DNA of 64,000 nt from positions 62,001 to 126,000 of the forward strand of contig NZ_CABPSL010000014.1 of NCBI RefSeq assembly GCF_902459665.1, written 5' to 3'. A program made the position numbers and the translations under genes. Below are positions 53,482-62,490 of this stretch, one piece after another (within the stretch, counting starts at the first letter, position 1; every line of letters begins with the position of its first letter). Origin of the DNA: Pandoraea cepalis. GTDB lineage: Bacteria > Pseudomonadota > Gammaproteobacteria > Burkholderiales > Burkholderiaceae. The notes below the pieces were generated by a model. It did not search any database, was not told where the DNA came from, and worked only from the letters and a program-made list of their open reading frames with translations.

Positions 53482-54702
53482 TCACTTCGTGTCGCGCTCG
53501 AGGAACATTCCCTGAAGGTCGTTCAGGAAGCGCTGCCCCAGCTCGGTTGGGGCGATGCGCAGCGGGTCGTCGACGAGCAAGCCCTTCTCGACACCGGCCG
53601 CCAGCGCCTTGGCAAGCCGTGCCATCGGCAACCCGGTGCGATCGGCGAACAGCTCGCTCTTCACGCCTTCGGTCAGCCGCAAGGCGTTGAGCATGAACTC
53701 GAACGGCAAATCACGCACGTCGACCTCGTTTTCCTCCTGCACCGCGTTGCCAGCCGCAGCCGCGTCCATGAAGCGCTGCGGATGCTTGTGGCGGATCTGT
53801 CTCAGCACCCGGTGCGGGAACGAGATCTTGCTGTGCGCGCCGGCGCCGATGCCAAGATAGTCGCCAAACTCCCAATAATTGAGGTTGTGCTTGGCGCGTC
53901 GGTGCGGCTGCGCATAGGCCGACACCTCGTAGTGTCCATACCCGGCCAGCGCGGTGCGCTCGGCAATCCAGTCCTGCATGTCGGCGGCCGTGTCGTCGTC
54001 GGGCACGGTGGGCGGGTATTTGTGGAACTGTGTGTTCGGCTCCAGCGTGAGGTGATACAGCGACAAGTGCGGCGGCGCGAACGACAACGCCGTCTCCACA
54101 TCCTGCTGGCACTGCGCCAAGGTCTGATTCGGCAACGCGAACATCAGATCGAGGTTGAAGTTGTCGAAATTCGCCTGGGCGATCTCGATGGCATGACGCG
54201 CTTCGTCGCCATCGTGAATGCGTCCGAGCGCCTTCAGATGCTCGCTATTGAAACTCTGAATGCCGATCGACAAACGATTGATGCCGCTTGCGCGGAAGCT
54301 GCGGAACTTGTCCGCCTCGAACGTGCCGGGGTTCGCTTCCATGGTGATTTCGGCATCGGCGTCGAGCGGCAGCAGCGCGCGCAGATCCGAGAGCAGGTGG
54401 TCCAGACCGGCAGCCGACAACAGGCTCGGCGTGCCGCCCCCGATGAACACTGTGTGCACGGGACGACCCCACACCAGCGGCAACGCCTGCTCCAGATCCT
54501 GACGCAATGCATCGAGATAAGCTTGCTCGGGGAACGCTTGCGCGCCCCCGTCGCCACGCCACTCATGCGAGTTGAAGTCGCAATACGGACACTTGCGCAC
54601 GCACCACGGAAAGTGCACGTACAACGACATCGGCGGCAGCGCCGGCAGACTGATCTTGCCGGGTCGCAGGAAGTTCTGCACGGGCAACTCGGATTGACTC
54701 AT
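53482..54702 (-). CDS. hemW: HemW, radical SAM heme chaperone
   Basis: The 406-residue radical SAM protein has the CxxxCxxC cluster motif in FPWCVRKCPYCDFNSH and the GGGTPSLL loop. It lacks the N-terminal region and extra residues of the coproporphyrinogen oxidase HemN. HemW proteins carry heme to target proteins and are often misnamed HemN. The ATG at 54702 is 10 bases after GGGAGG. A GTG at 54711 overlapping the rdgB stop is an alternative. It lies directly behind rdgB in the operon rph-rdgB-hemW. Confidence 0.92.
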   Translation of the reverse strand: MSQSELPVQNFLRPGKISLPALPPMSLYVHFPWCVRKCPYCDFNSHEWRGDGGAQAFPEQAYLDALRQDLEQALPLVWGRPVHTVFIGGGTPSLLSAAGLDHLLSDLRALLPLDADAEITMEANPGTFEADKFRSFRASGINRLSIGIQSFNSEHLKALGRIHDGDEARHAIEIAQANFDNFNLDLMFALPNQTLAQCQQDVETALSFAPPHLSLYHLTLEPNTQFHKYPPTVPDDDTAADMQDWIAERTALAGYGHYEVSAYAQPHRRAKHNLNYWEFGDYLGIGAGAHSKISFPHRVLRQIRHKHPQRFMDAAAAGNAVQEENEVDVRDLPFEFMLNALRLTEGVKSELFADRTGLPMARLAKALAAGVEKGLLVDDPLRIAPTELGQRFLNDLQGMFLERDTK

Positions 54703-54707
54703 GCCGT

Positions 54708-55319
54708 TCACGCCTCCCGGCCCAGCTTTTCCAACAACACGCGCAGCGCGCGCGCCCGATGGCTGTGCGCATTCTTCACAGCGGGATCGAGTTCGGCCGC
54801 CGTCTGATTCAACGCGCGGATGAGAAAGTGCGGATCGTAGCCGAAGCCATGCGCGCCGCGCGGCGTGTCGATAATTTCGCCATCCCAGCGGCCTTCGGCA
54901 ATGATCGGCTGCGGATCTTCGGCGTGACGCACCAGCACGAGCGCGGCGAAGTAGTACGCGTCGCGATAACCGGGGGTGTCGGCGTGCGGCGCGAGTTGCT
55001 CGATCAAGTGGCGATTGTTCGCGGCATCCGACTTCTCGCGCCCGGCGCGTGCCGCGTAGCGCGCGGAATACACGCCCGGCGCGCCGCCGAGGATCGGCAC
55101 GCACAGACCGGAGTCGTCCGCCAGCGCCGGCAGCCCCGTCGCGGCCGACGCATGACGCGCCTTCGCCAGCGCATTCTCGACGAAGGTCACATGGGGCTCG
55201 TCGGCTTCGGACACGCCGAGCATCCCCTGCGGTACCAGCTCGATGCCGAGCGGCGCGAACAATGACGCGAACTCGCGCAACTTGCCCGGGTTGTTCGACG
55301 CCAGCACGATCTTCTGCAT
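54708..55319 (-). CDS. rdgB: Non-canonical purine NTP pyrophosphatase RdgB/HAM1
   Basis: The 203-residue HAM1 family protein starts with KIVLASNNPGKLREFASL and has LALADDSGLCV-type acid motifs (ALADDSGLCV) and GFGYDPHFLI. It hydrolyses dITP, XTP and ITP to keep damaged purines out of DNA. GAGG lies six bases before the ATG at 55319. An ATG two codons upstream is also possible. It is 8 bp after rph. Confidence 0.95.
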   Translation of the reverse strand: MQKIVLASNNPGKLREFASLFAPLGIELVPQGMLGVSEADEPHVTFVENALAKARHASAATGLPALADDSGLCVPILGGAPGVYSARYAARAGREKSDAANNRHLIEQLAPHADTPGYRDAYYFAALVLVRHAEDPQPIIAEGRWDGEIIDTPRGAHGFGYDPHFLIRALNQTAAELDPAVKNAHSHRARALRVLLEKLGREA

Positions 55320-55327
55320 GCCCATCC

Positions 55328-56056
55328 TCAGACTCCGAGCGCGCGCTTCTGGGCGTCGATCAACTGACGAATGCCGGCGTCCGCCAGATCGAGCAGCACG
55401 TTGCTTTGCGCACGGGTGAACGGCGCGCCTTCGGCCGTACCCTGAATTTCCACGAAGCCGCCCTCGCTCGTCATGATGACGTTCATGTCGGTGTCGCACG
55501 CGGAATCTTCGACGTAGTTCAGATCGAGCACCGGAGCGCCCTGATACAGCCCGACCGAGACGGCGGCGACGTGCGCGCGAATGGGCGACGTTTCGAGTTT
55601 GCCGTCGGCGAGGAGTTTCGAGACCGCGTCGTGGGCAGCGACGAAAGCGCCGGTGATCGAGGCGCACCGCGTGCCGCCGTCGGCCTGGATGACGTCGCAA
55701 TCGATCTGGATGGTGCGCGGGCCGAAGGCCTCGAGGTCGAACACGGCGCGCAGCGAGCGGCCGATCAGGCGCTGGATCTCCTGCGTGCGTCCGCTCTGCT
55801 TGCCGCGCGCGGCCTCACGATCGCCGCGGGTGTGCGTGGCGCGCGGCAACATGCCGTACTCGGCCGTGAGCCAACCCTGGCCGGAGTCGCGCAGGAAGCC
55901 CGGGACTTTCTCTTCCACGCTGGCGGTGCAGATGACCTTGGTGTCGCCGCATTCGATCAGCACCGAACCTTCGGCGTAGCGGGTGTATTGGCGTGTGATG
56001 CGCACGGGGCGCAATGCGTCGTGCGCACGGCCGTCCGGGCGGGGAATTTGCGTCAT
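55328..56056 (-). CDS. rph: Ribonuclease PH
   Basis: The 242-residue phosphorolytic 3'-5' exoribonuclease matures tRNA 3' ends. Visible family segments are [15 protein letters not shown], the phosphate-site region [13 protein letters not shown] and [19 protein letters not shown]. Length is normal. It is the first gene of the leftward rph-rdgB-hemW group and is divergent from yicC with a 211-bp gap. Confidence 0.96.
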   Translation of the reverse strand: MTQIPRPDGRAHDALRPVRITRQYTRYAEGSVLIECGDTKVICTASVEEKVPGFLRDSGQGWLTAEYGMLPRATHTRGDREAARGKQSGRTQEIQRLIGRSLRAVFDLEAFGPRTIQIDCDVIQADGGTRCASITGAFVAAHDAVSKLLADGKLETSPIRAHVAAVSVGLYQGAPVLDLNYVEDSACDTDMNVIMTSEGGFVEIQGTAEGAPFTRAQSNVLLDLADAGIRQLIDAQKRALGV

Positions 56057-56178
56057 GAGTGAGTGTCCTGCAAGGTGAATGGGTGCGGCAATACCCGAAT
56101 GGTATCGCTAAACGCCGCAAGCTTGGCGGCGCGGCCCGGTAGCGCGGGCCGATTCGGGAACGCAGTGCAGGAAAGTGC

Positions 56179-56184
56179 GATAAT
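56179..56184 (+). promoter_or_regulatory. Possible -10 element for yicC
   Basis: A GATAAT lies 84 bp before the yicC ATG in the gap divergent from rph. The -35 region is weak, so the call is tentative. Confidence 0.3.
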
Positions 56185-56267
56185 CGCGTTTCATCCATGC
56201 ATGCGAATCCGGTTGCTGCATTGCCTCGCGACAATACTGCCGCGCGGCTGTGGTTCCGGTTACCCCG

Positions 56268-57197
56268 ATGAAAGACAATAATATTTTCAGTATGACCGGC
56301 TACGCCAGCGTCACGCGCGACATTGCGCATGCCGATGGTGCCGCAGGCGCGAGCGTGTCGGTCGAATTACGTACGGTCAACTCGCGTTTCCTCGATCTGG
56401 CATTCCGTATGCCCGAAGAAGCGCGCGCCTGCGAACCGGTACTGCGCGAAGCGCTCACCGGCAAGCTCTCGCGCGGCAAAGTCGACATCCGTATCAACGT
56501 GCAGCGCCCCGAGAACGGCACGAACGGTGCCCTCAATCTCGATGCCGTCAAACAGCTCGCCGATCTTGAACGGCAAGTGCTCACGTGCTTCCCGGATGCC
56601 GAGCGCATGCGCACCGGTGAGATCCTGCGCTGGCCGGGCGTGCTCGGCGAAGAGTCGGTCACGGCCGACGCGCTGCGCGATGCCGTGATCGACGCCGGAC
56701 GTGCCGCCATTGGCGACCTCGTCGACGTGCGCAAGCGCGAAGGCGCTCAGCTCAAGGCAAGCCTCATCGAGCGCATCGAGTTCATGGAGAAGATCCTCGT
56801 GGGCCTGCAGCCGATGGTGCCGGAGCTGATCGCACGTCATCAACAGAAGATCGTCGATCGTCTTCTGGAAGCGCTGGGTCTTGTGGTGCCGGAAGGTTCC
56901 GCCGCGCCGAGCAAGGACGAAATCGCCGAGCGCATTCGTCAGGAAGTCACGATTTACGGCGTGCGCATCGACGTCGCGGAAGAACTTACCCGACTCGACG
57001 CCCACCTGAAGGAAACCCGCCATATCCTCGACAAGGGGGGCTTGGTAGGCAAACGGCTGGACTTCATGATGCAGGAGCTCAATCGCGAAGCGAACACGCT
57101 CGGCTCAAAGGCCGCCTCGAAGGAACTCGCCGATGCCTCGATGGCGCTCAAGCTATACATCGAGCAGATGCGCGAGCAAGTGCAGAACCTGGAGTAA
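56268..57197 (+). CDS. yicC: YicC/YloC family endoribonuclease
   Basis: The 309-residue protein has the family start [11 protein letters not shown], then [20 protein letters not shown], and the C-terminal DUF1732 part with [11 protein letters not shown]-like residues ([19 protein letters not shown]) and [14 protein letters not shown]. YicC-type proteins cleave RNA. The ATG at 56268 keeps the usual few residues before SMTGYA. The gene is followed by gmk after 5 bp. Confidence 0.92.
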   Translation: MKDNNIFSMTGYASVTRDIAHADGAAGASVSVELRTVNSRFLDLAFRMPEEARACEPVLREALTGKLSRGKVDIRINVQRPENGTNGALNLDAVKQLADLERQVLTCFPDAERMRTGEILRWPGVLGEESVTADALRDAVIDAGRAAIGDLVDVRKREGAQLKASLIERIEFMEKILVGLQPMVPELIARHQQKIVDRLLEALGLVVPEGSAAPSKDEIAERIRQEVTIYGVRIDVAEELTRLDAHLKETRHILDKGGLVGKRLDFMMQELNREANTLGSKAASKELADASMALKLYIEQMREQVQNLE

Positions 57198-57202
57198 GCC
57201 GC

Positions 57203-57880
57203 ATGTCCGCGTCATCGCCAATCCCGCAAGCTACCCTGCACGCCGAGTATCCCGGCAATCTGTTCATGGTGGTCGCCCCCTCGGGGGCGGGCAAGTCCAC
57301 GCTCGTCAACGCGCTGCTCGCGCAGGATGCCGACATTTGCCTGTCGATCTCCAGCACCACGCGCGCGCCGCGTCCGAACGAGGAAGAGGGCGTGCATTAC
57401 CACTTCATTTCGGTCGAGCAGTTCCTGGCAAGCCGGAAGGCCGGCGAGTTCCTGGAAAGCGCCGAAGTGCACGGCAACTATTACGGCACGTCGCGCGTAT
57501 GGATCGAGGACCAGATGCGTGAAGGTCGTGACGTGTTGCTGGAAATCGACTGGCAAGGCGCACAGCAGGTGCGCAAGCGCTTTTCGAACGCGGTCGGGAT
57601 CTTCATCCTGCCGCCGTCCATCGCGGCGCTCGAGGAGCGCCTGAAGAAGCGTGGGACGGACGAGCCCAACGTCATTGCGCGTCGTCTGTTGGCGGCCGGC
57701 GGCGAAATCGCCCACGCGCCCGAAGCGGATTTCATCATCATCAACGACGAATTCCAGCGCGCGCTCGATCAACTGCAATCGGTGTTCACCGCCGTGCGTC
57801 TGCGCTTCGCGTCGCAGTATGCGCGGCACCGAACCTTGTTCACCGACCTGGACATTCACGCACCGAACGATCCCTCGTAA
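57203..57880 (+). CDS. gmk: Guanylate kinase
   Basis: The 225-residue kinase phosphorylates GMP to GDP. The P-loop is [18 protein letters not shown], followed by the GMP-binding [20 protein letters not shown] and the segment [13 protein letters not shown]. Length is usual for proteobacterial Gmk. It lies 5 bp after yicC, and a hairpin with T-run follows. Confidence 0.97.
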   Translation: MSASSPIPQATLHAEYPGNLFMVVAPSGAGKSTLVNALLAQDADICLSISSTTRAPRPNEEEGVHYHFISVEQFLASRKAGEFLESAEVHGNYYGTSRVWIEDQMREGRDVLLEIDWQGAQQVRKRFSNAVGIFILPPSIAALEERLKKRGTDEPNVIARRLLAAGGEIAHAPEADFIIINDEFQRALDQLQSVFTAVRLRFASQYARHRTLFTDLDIHAPNDPS

Positions 57881-57892
57881 CACCCTCGCATT

Positions 57893-57914
57893 CGCCGAGC
57901 GCGCTGGCGTTTTT
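57893..57914 (+). terminator. Possible terminator after gmk
   Basis: CGCC (57893-57896) and GGCG (57906-57909) form a short stem followed at once by TTTTT (57910-57914). The stem is short, so termination may be partial. Confidence 0.45.
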
Positions 57915-57934
57915 CGCGAGCGTGCCGCGGCTGC

Positions 57935-57942
57935 GATAGAAT
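57935..57942 (+). promoter_or_regulatory. Possible -10 element for rpoZ
   Basis: GATAGAAT lies about 30 bp before the rpoZ ATG, after the short hairpin behind gmk. The -35 hexamer is not clear. Confidence 0.4.
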
Positions 57943-57970
57943 ACGCCTCATATCAAGAAGGAAACTCCTT

Positions 57971-58177
57971 ATGGCCCGAATTACCGTTGAAGATTGCCTG
58001 AAACGTATCCCCAATCGCTTTGAGCTGGCGCTCGCCGCGACGTACCGCGCGCGCCAGTTGGCGCAAGGTCACACGCCGAAGCTCGAGAACAACAAAGACA
58101 AGCCGACCGTTGTCGCGCTGCGCGAAATCGCGGCGGGTCAGGTGGGTGTCGAGATGCTCAAGAAAGTGCCGCTCTGA
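57971..58177 (+). CDS. rpoZ: RNA polymerase omega subunit
   Basis: The 68-residue omega subunit starts [20 protein letters not shown] and contains the usual [14 protein letters not shown] segment. It helps assemble RNA polymerase and forms part of a ppGpp site, which fits its place 60 bp before spoT. AAGGAAA precedes the ATG. Confidence 0.97.
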   Translation: MARITVEDCLKRIPNRFELALAATYRARQLAQGHTPKLENNKDKPTVVALREIAAGQVGVEMLKKVPL

Positions 58178-58237
58178 TCGGGAGACAGCACTGATGCGAT
58201 GTGACGTTCCGGGCCGCTCGACGATGCAGGTACACGT

Positions 58238-60661
58238 ATGAGTCATGCAAAATCACCGGCCGCGTCCATCGCTGCGGATGAACCCAAAGCGGGGGAGCCG
58301 AAGCCCGAGCGTAAAAAGAAAAAGGGCGAAAGCGCCACGCGGCAGTACATTGACGCGCTGCTCGAGCAGTCGTATCGGCACCTCTTCGGTCCGACGGCGA
58401 CGCCAGAGCAGCCGCGCAAGCATGAGGTCGTCTCGATCGCCCGTCTGAAGGGCATGCTTGGGGAGTACCTCAAGGAGAGCGACCTCGCGCAAATCAAGGA
58501 AGCTTTCCAGTTCAGCGACGAAGCCCACCTGGGCCAGTATCGCCAGAGCGGACAACCCTACATTACCCATCCCGTCGCCGTTGCCGAGATCTGTGCCGAG
58601 TGGAAGCTCGACGCGCAGTCGATCATGGCCGCCTTGTTGCACGACGTGATGGAAGACCAGGGCGTGACCAAGGCCGAACTCGCCGAGCGATTCGGCCCGA
58701 AGGTCGCGGAACTGGTCGATGGTCTGTCGAAACTCGACAAGATGGAGTTCAGCAGCCGCGAAGAGGCGCAAGCCGAGAGTTTCCGCAAGATGCTGCTGGC
58801 GATGGCGCGCGACGTTCGTGTCATTCTCGTCAAGCTTGCGGACCGGCTGCACAACATGCGCACGCTGGGCGTCACGTCGACGGAGAAGCAGCGCCGTGTG
58901 GCGCGCGAGACGCTCGATATCTACGCGCCCATCGCGCACCGCCTGGGCCTGAACAATACTTACCGCGAGCTGCAGGATCTGAGCTTCGCGAATTACCATC
59001 CGCGTCGCTACGCCGTGCTCGACAAGGCCGTGAAGGCCGCGCGCGGCAACCGGCGCGAAGTGGTCGGCAAGATTCTCGACGCCGTCGAGAAGGCGCTCAC
59101 GGAAGGTGAGGTAAGTGCCGACGTTTTCGGTCGCGAGAAGACGCTCTTCAGCATCTACAACAAGATGCAGGAGAAGCAATTGTCGTTCTCGCAGGTGCTC
59201 GACGTGTACGGCTTCCGCGTCGTCGTCGAGTCCAATGCGCAGTGCTACCTCGCGCTCGGCGTATTGCACGCGCTCTACAAGCCGGTGCCGGGCAAGTTCA
59301 AGGACTACATTGCGATCCCGAAGGTCAACGGCTATCAGTCGCTGCATACGACGCTCGTCGGCCCCTTCGGCACCCCGATCGAATTTCAGATTCGTACGCG
59401 CCGCATGCATGAAATTGCGGAAGCGGGCGTAGCCGCTCACTGGCTATACAAGAATGGCGGCGCGGATATGAACGATGTGCAGAAGCACGCGCATCGTTGG
59501 CTGCAATCGCTGCTCGACATCCAGAGCGAGACCGGCGATTCGACCGAATTCCTCGAACACGTCAAGATCGACCTGTTCCCCGACGCCGTCTACGTCTTCA
59601 CGCCGAAGGCGCGCATCATGGCGCTGCCGCGCGGTGCCACGGCGCTCGACTTCGCGTATTCGGTCCACAGCGACCTGGGCAATCAGTGTGTCGCCGTCAA
59701 GATCAACAACGAACTGCTGCCGCTGCGCACCGAACTGAAGAACGGCGACATCGTGGAAGTCATCACGGCACCGTATTCGAAGCCGAACCCCGTCTGGCTT
59801 GGGTTCGTGCGCACCGGCAAGGCGCGCTCGGCGATTCGCCATTACCTCAAGACGATGCGCTTCGCCGAGTCGGTGCAACTGGGCGAACGGCTGGTGGAGC
59901 AAGCGCTCAAGGGCTACGGCCTGACAATGAGCGAAATTTCGCCGGAGACCTGGGACAAGCTCGCGCAGTGGACGGGCAACAAGGATCAAGAGGATATCTT
60001 CGCGGACATTGGTCTGGGCCGTCGGGTCGCGGCGGTCATGGCCAAGCGCCTCGCGGTGCTCTCGTCGGGCAAGGAAAGCGAGAACGACACCGACAGCCCG
60101 GACGATCCGGACTCCCCGCGTAACGGCGACGAGACGGTCGGGCCGCCGGTGCTCATTACCGGCACGGAAGGCATGTCGGTGCAGTTCTCGGCGTGCTGCC
60201 GCCCGATTCCCGGCGACGCGATCATGGGGTATATCGGCATCGGGCTGGGTATGGCGATCCACACGACCGATTGCCCGGTCGCGCGTCGCATTCACCGCAA
60301 GGACCGAACCCGCTGGATCGATGTGGCGTGGTCCCCGCAGCCGGGGCGGCTGTTCGACGTGGGCATCAAGGTGCTCGTGCGTCACAATCGCGGCGTGTTT
60401 TCGCGAGTGGCGGCCGACATTACCGCCTCGGACGCGAACATCGTGCACATTGGCATGGATGAAGTGGTGCCGGACGAATCGGCAACGCTGCGCTTCCTCA
60501 TTCAGGTGAGCGACCGCGTGCATCTGGCCAACGTCATGCGCCGCATCCGCGTGAATCCGGATGTGATGCGCGTGGCGCGCGAGCGACCGAGCGAGCGCCA
60601 TCAGGAAGAGCTGCACGCCAATCACGCCATGCGCATCACGCGCGAACGCGGCGACTACTGA
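58238..60661 (+). CDS. spoT: Bifunctional (p)ppGpp synthetase/hydrolase SpoT
   Basis: The 807-residue RelA/SpoT homologue has a hydrolase HD domain (about residues 105-260: PYITHPVAVAEI, LLHDVMED, KLADRLHNMRTL), a synthetase domain (about 310-430: FKDYIAIPKVNGYQSLHTT), a TGS domain (about 470-535: FTPKARIMALPRGATALDFA) and a C-terminal ACT domain. The hydrolase residues are intact, so it should both make and break (p)ppGpp. The first 60 residues form a Lys-rich, probably disordered extension. Confidence 0.96.
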   Translation: MSHAKSPAASIAADEPKAGEPKPERKKKKGESATRQYIDALLEQSYRHLFGPTATPEQPRKHEVVSIARLKGMLGEYLKESDLAQIKEAFQFSDEAHLGQYRQSGQPYITHPVAVAEICAEWKLDAQSIMAALLHDVMEDQGVTKAELAERFGPKVAELVDGLSKLDKMEFSSREEAQAESFRKMLLAMARDVRVILVKLADRLHNMRTLGVTSTEKQRRVARETLDIYAPIAHRLGLNNTYRELQDLSFANYHPRRYAVLDKAVKAARGNRREVVGKILDAVEKALTEGEVSADVFGREKTLFSIYNKMQEKQLSFSQVLDVYGFRVVVESNAQCYLALGVLHALYKPVPGKFKDYIAIPKVNGYQSLHTTLVGPFGTPIEFQIRTRRMHEIAEAGVAAHWLYKNGGADMNDVQKHAHRWLQSLLDIQSETGDSTEFLEHVKIDLFPDAVYVFTPKARIMALPRGATALDFAYSVHSDLGNQCVAVKINNELLPLRTELKNGDIVEVITAPYSKPNPVWLGFVRTGKARSAIRHYLKTMRFAESVQLGERLVEQALKGYGLTMSEISPETWDKLAQWTGNKDQEDIFADIGLGRRVAAVMAKRLAVLSSGKESENDTDSPDDPDSPRNGDETVGPPVLITGTEGMSVQFSACCRPIPGDAIMGYIGIGLGMAIHTTDCPVARRIHRKDRTRWIDVAWSPQPGRLFDVGIKVLVRHNRGVFSRVAADITASDANIVHIGMDEVVPDESATLRFLIQVSDRVHLANVMRRIRVNPDVMRVARERPSERHQEELHANHAMRITRERGDY

Positions 60662-60727
60662 CGCGCGGGCCGGTGCCCCCGTCGAACGGGCGCGCGCCGG
60701 CACACACGGCCTGGATGGCCTGATTCG

Positions 60728-61291
60728 CTAGCCGTCCGACGGCGGGTAGTGCACGTCCAGGATCTCGATCTGTTCGAGCCCGGCCGGCGTGCGCAGCGGC
60801 ACGGTGTCGCCCACTTTCGCTTTGGTGATCGCGCGGGCCATCGGCGAAATCCAGCTCACATATCCCCGGTCGAGATCGACTTCGTCGATGCCGACGATCC
60901 TGATCGTGTGCTCGTCGCCCTTGCCGTCGGCATAGGTCACTTGGGCCCCGAAAAACACCTGATCGACGTTCTCCTGACGCCGCGTATCGACCACCTCGGC
61001 GTTATCGAGGCGCCGCGTAAGAAAGCGGATACGCCGATCGATCTCGCGCAAGCGCCGCTTGCCGTAGATGTAATCGCCGTTCTCCGAGCGGTCGCCGTTT
61101 GACGCCGCCCACGACACGATCTTCACCACCTCGGGGCGTTGATTGTCGATGAGGTCGAGCAATTCGTTCTTCAGGCGTTGATAGCCCGTCGGCGTGATGT
61201 AGTTCTTGGTGCCCGCGGGAATGTCCGGGGTGCCGGCGTCGAGATCGTCATCGTCGTCGCCACTGTCTTCCTTGACAAAGGCTTTGTTCAT
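60728..61291 (-). CDS. greB: Transcription elongation factor GreB
   Basis: The 187-residue Gre factor has a coiled-coil tip with the acidic pair in SNGDRSENGDYIYGKRRLRE and a C-terminal FKBP-like domain. It rescues backtracked RNA polymerase by inducing transcript cleavage. The Tyr-Gly-Lys-Arg segment fits GreB more than GreA. An acidic N-terminal stretch (SGDDDDDLDAG) is longer than in E. coli. The ATG at 61291 (MNKAFVKED) is preferred over 61303. It is convergent with spoT. Confidence 0.93.
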   Translation of the reverse strand: MNKAFVKEDSGDDDDDLDAGTPDIPAGTKNYITPTGYQRLKNELLDLIDNQRPEVVKIVSWAASNGDRSENGDYIYGKRRLREIDRRIRFLTRRLDNAEVVDTRRQENVDQVFFGAQVTYADGKGDEHTIRIVGIDEVDLDRGYVSWISPMARAITKAKVGDTVPLRTPAGLEQIEILDVHYPPSDG

Positions 61292-61341
61292 AAGTCGGTG
61301 CACGCGCTGCGCGCGTGTGGGGAGCGTTTCGGGATCCCTGC

Positions 61342-61347
61342 ATTATA
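61342..61347 (-). promoter_or_regulatory. -10 element of greB
   Basis: A perfect TATAAT on the minus strand lies about 50 bp before the greB start. The -35 hexamer is not clear. Confidence 0.55.
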
Positions 61348-61436
61348 GGAGCGATGCGCATCGTCCATGGGCGCAGGCGCGAAAAGCCGCTCGGCAATCA
61401 TGCACAGGTGTCATGGAGCGAGCCGGCAATGTCCTC

Positions 61437-61442
61437 TACAAT
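61437..61442 (+). promoter_or_regulatory. Possible -10 element of the pirin gene
   Basis: TACAAT lies 49 bp before the pirin ATG. A weak -35 (TGGAGC, 61414-61419) is 17 bp upstream. Confidence 0.45.
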
Positions 61443-61490
61443 CGGTTCACATTCGCCCCATTGCCCATCCGAACGCAGGAGAGCTGCACC

Positions 61491-62390
61491 ATGACCGATT
61501 CCACCAGCCCCTTCCTCGCCGTGCTCAAGCCGCACCTGAGCGACATCGGCGCCTTTACGGTGCAGCGCAGTCTGCCCAGTCTGCCGTTCAAGACGGTCGG
61601 GCCGTTCATTTTCTTCGACCACATGGGGCCGGCCACGCTGTCGCCGGGCCAGGGCATGGACGTTCGTCCGCACCCGCACATTGGGCTGGCGACGGTCACG
61701 TATCTGTTCGACGGCGAGATCTGGCATCGCGACAGTCTTGGCAGCGATCAGCGTATCACCCCGGGCGCGGTGAACTGGATGACGGCGGGGCGCGGCATCG
61801 TTCATTCCGAACGCACGCCGCACGATGTGCGCGAGCGCGGCGGCGACGTTCACGGGATTCAGACGTGGGTGGCCCTGCCTCAGGCCGACGAGGAAACCGA
61901 GCCGTCGTTTGCGCATCACGAGGCGTCGTCGCTGCCGGACATCTTCCTGCCCGGCGTGCATATGCGCCTGATTCTCGGCCAGGCGTTTGGCCAGACGGCG
62001 CCGGTGAAGGTGTTTTCGCCGATCTTTTATCTGGCTGTCGATATGGCGCCGTGCTCGGCGTTTGTGCTGCCGCCCGAGTATGCGGAGCGCGCCGTGTACA
62101 CCGTGCAGGGCGAGGTGACGGTGAACGACGAGGTGCTGCCCGAACATCGTATGGGCGTGCTCGCCCAGGGCGCGGATATGCGTATTGTGGCAGGCGACCA
62201 ACCGGCGCGGTTGATGCTGCTCGGCGGCGCGCCGCTCGACGGCGATCGGTTCATCTTCTGGAACTTTGTATCGTCGAGTCGCGAGCGCATCGAACAGGCC
62301 AAGGCCGCCTGGACGGCCCAGCAGATGGGCACGGTGCCCGGCGAGACGGAGTGGATTCCGCTGCCGGAGCGAAAGCCGTCGGCTAACTAA
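61491..62390 (+). CDS. Pirin family protein
   Basis: This 299-residue bicupin has the pirin metal site in MDVRPHPHIGLATVTYLFDG and IVHSERTP (three His and one Glu), preceded by FIFFDHMGPATL. Bacterial pirins bind iron or other metals. Some have quercetinase activity and others act in regulation, so the role here is open. AGGAG precedes the ATG at 61491. A strong terminator follows. Confidence 0.92.
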   Translation: MTDSTSPFLAVLKPHLSDIGAFTVQRSLPSLPFKTVGPFIFFDHMGPATLSPGQGMDVRPHPHIGLATVTYLFDGEIWHRDSLGSDQRITPGAVNWMTAGRGIVHSERTPHDVRERGGDVHGIQTWVALPQADEETEPSFAHHEASSLPDIFLPGVHMRLILGQAFGQTAPVKVFSPIFYLAVDMAPCSAFVLPPEYAERAVYTVQGEVTVNDEVLPEHRMGVLAQGADMRIVAGDQPARLMLLGGAPLDGDRFIFWNFVSSSRERIEQAKAAWTAQQMGTVPGETEWIPLPERKPSAN

Positions 62391-62409
62391 GCTTCGTTGG
62401 CGCGTCTCG

Positions 62410-62446
62410 ACGCCGGTTGCCGAAACGTTCGGCCGCCGGCGTTTTT
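62410..62446 (+). terminator. Rho-independent terminator after the pirin gene
   Basis: ACGCCGG pairs with CCGGCGT and the inner GCCGAA with TTCGGC around an ACG loop. TTTTT follows at 62442-62446. This is a well-formed terminator 20 bp after the pirin stop. Confidence 0.85.
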
Positions 62447-62490
62447 ATTCGGGGACATGGGCGCTGGTGGGCAATGCCGCACGGCCCACC

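Noticed and set aside
53482-54702. Oxygen-independent coproporphyrinogen oxidase HemN
   Set aside because: Length and the short N terminus fit HemW, which is commonly misnamed HemN.
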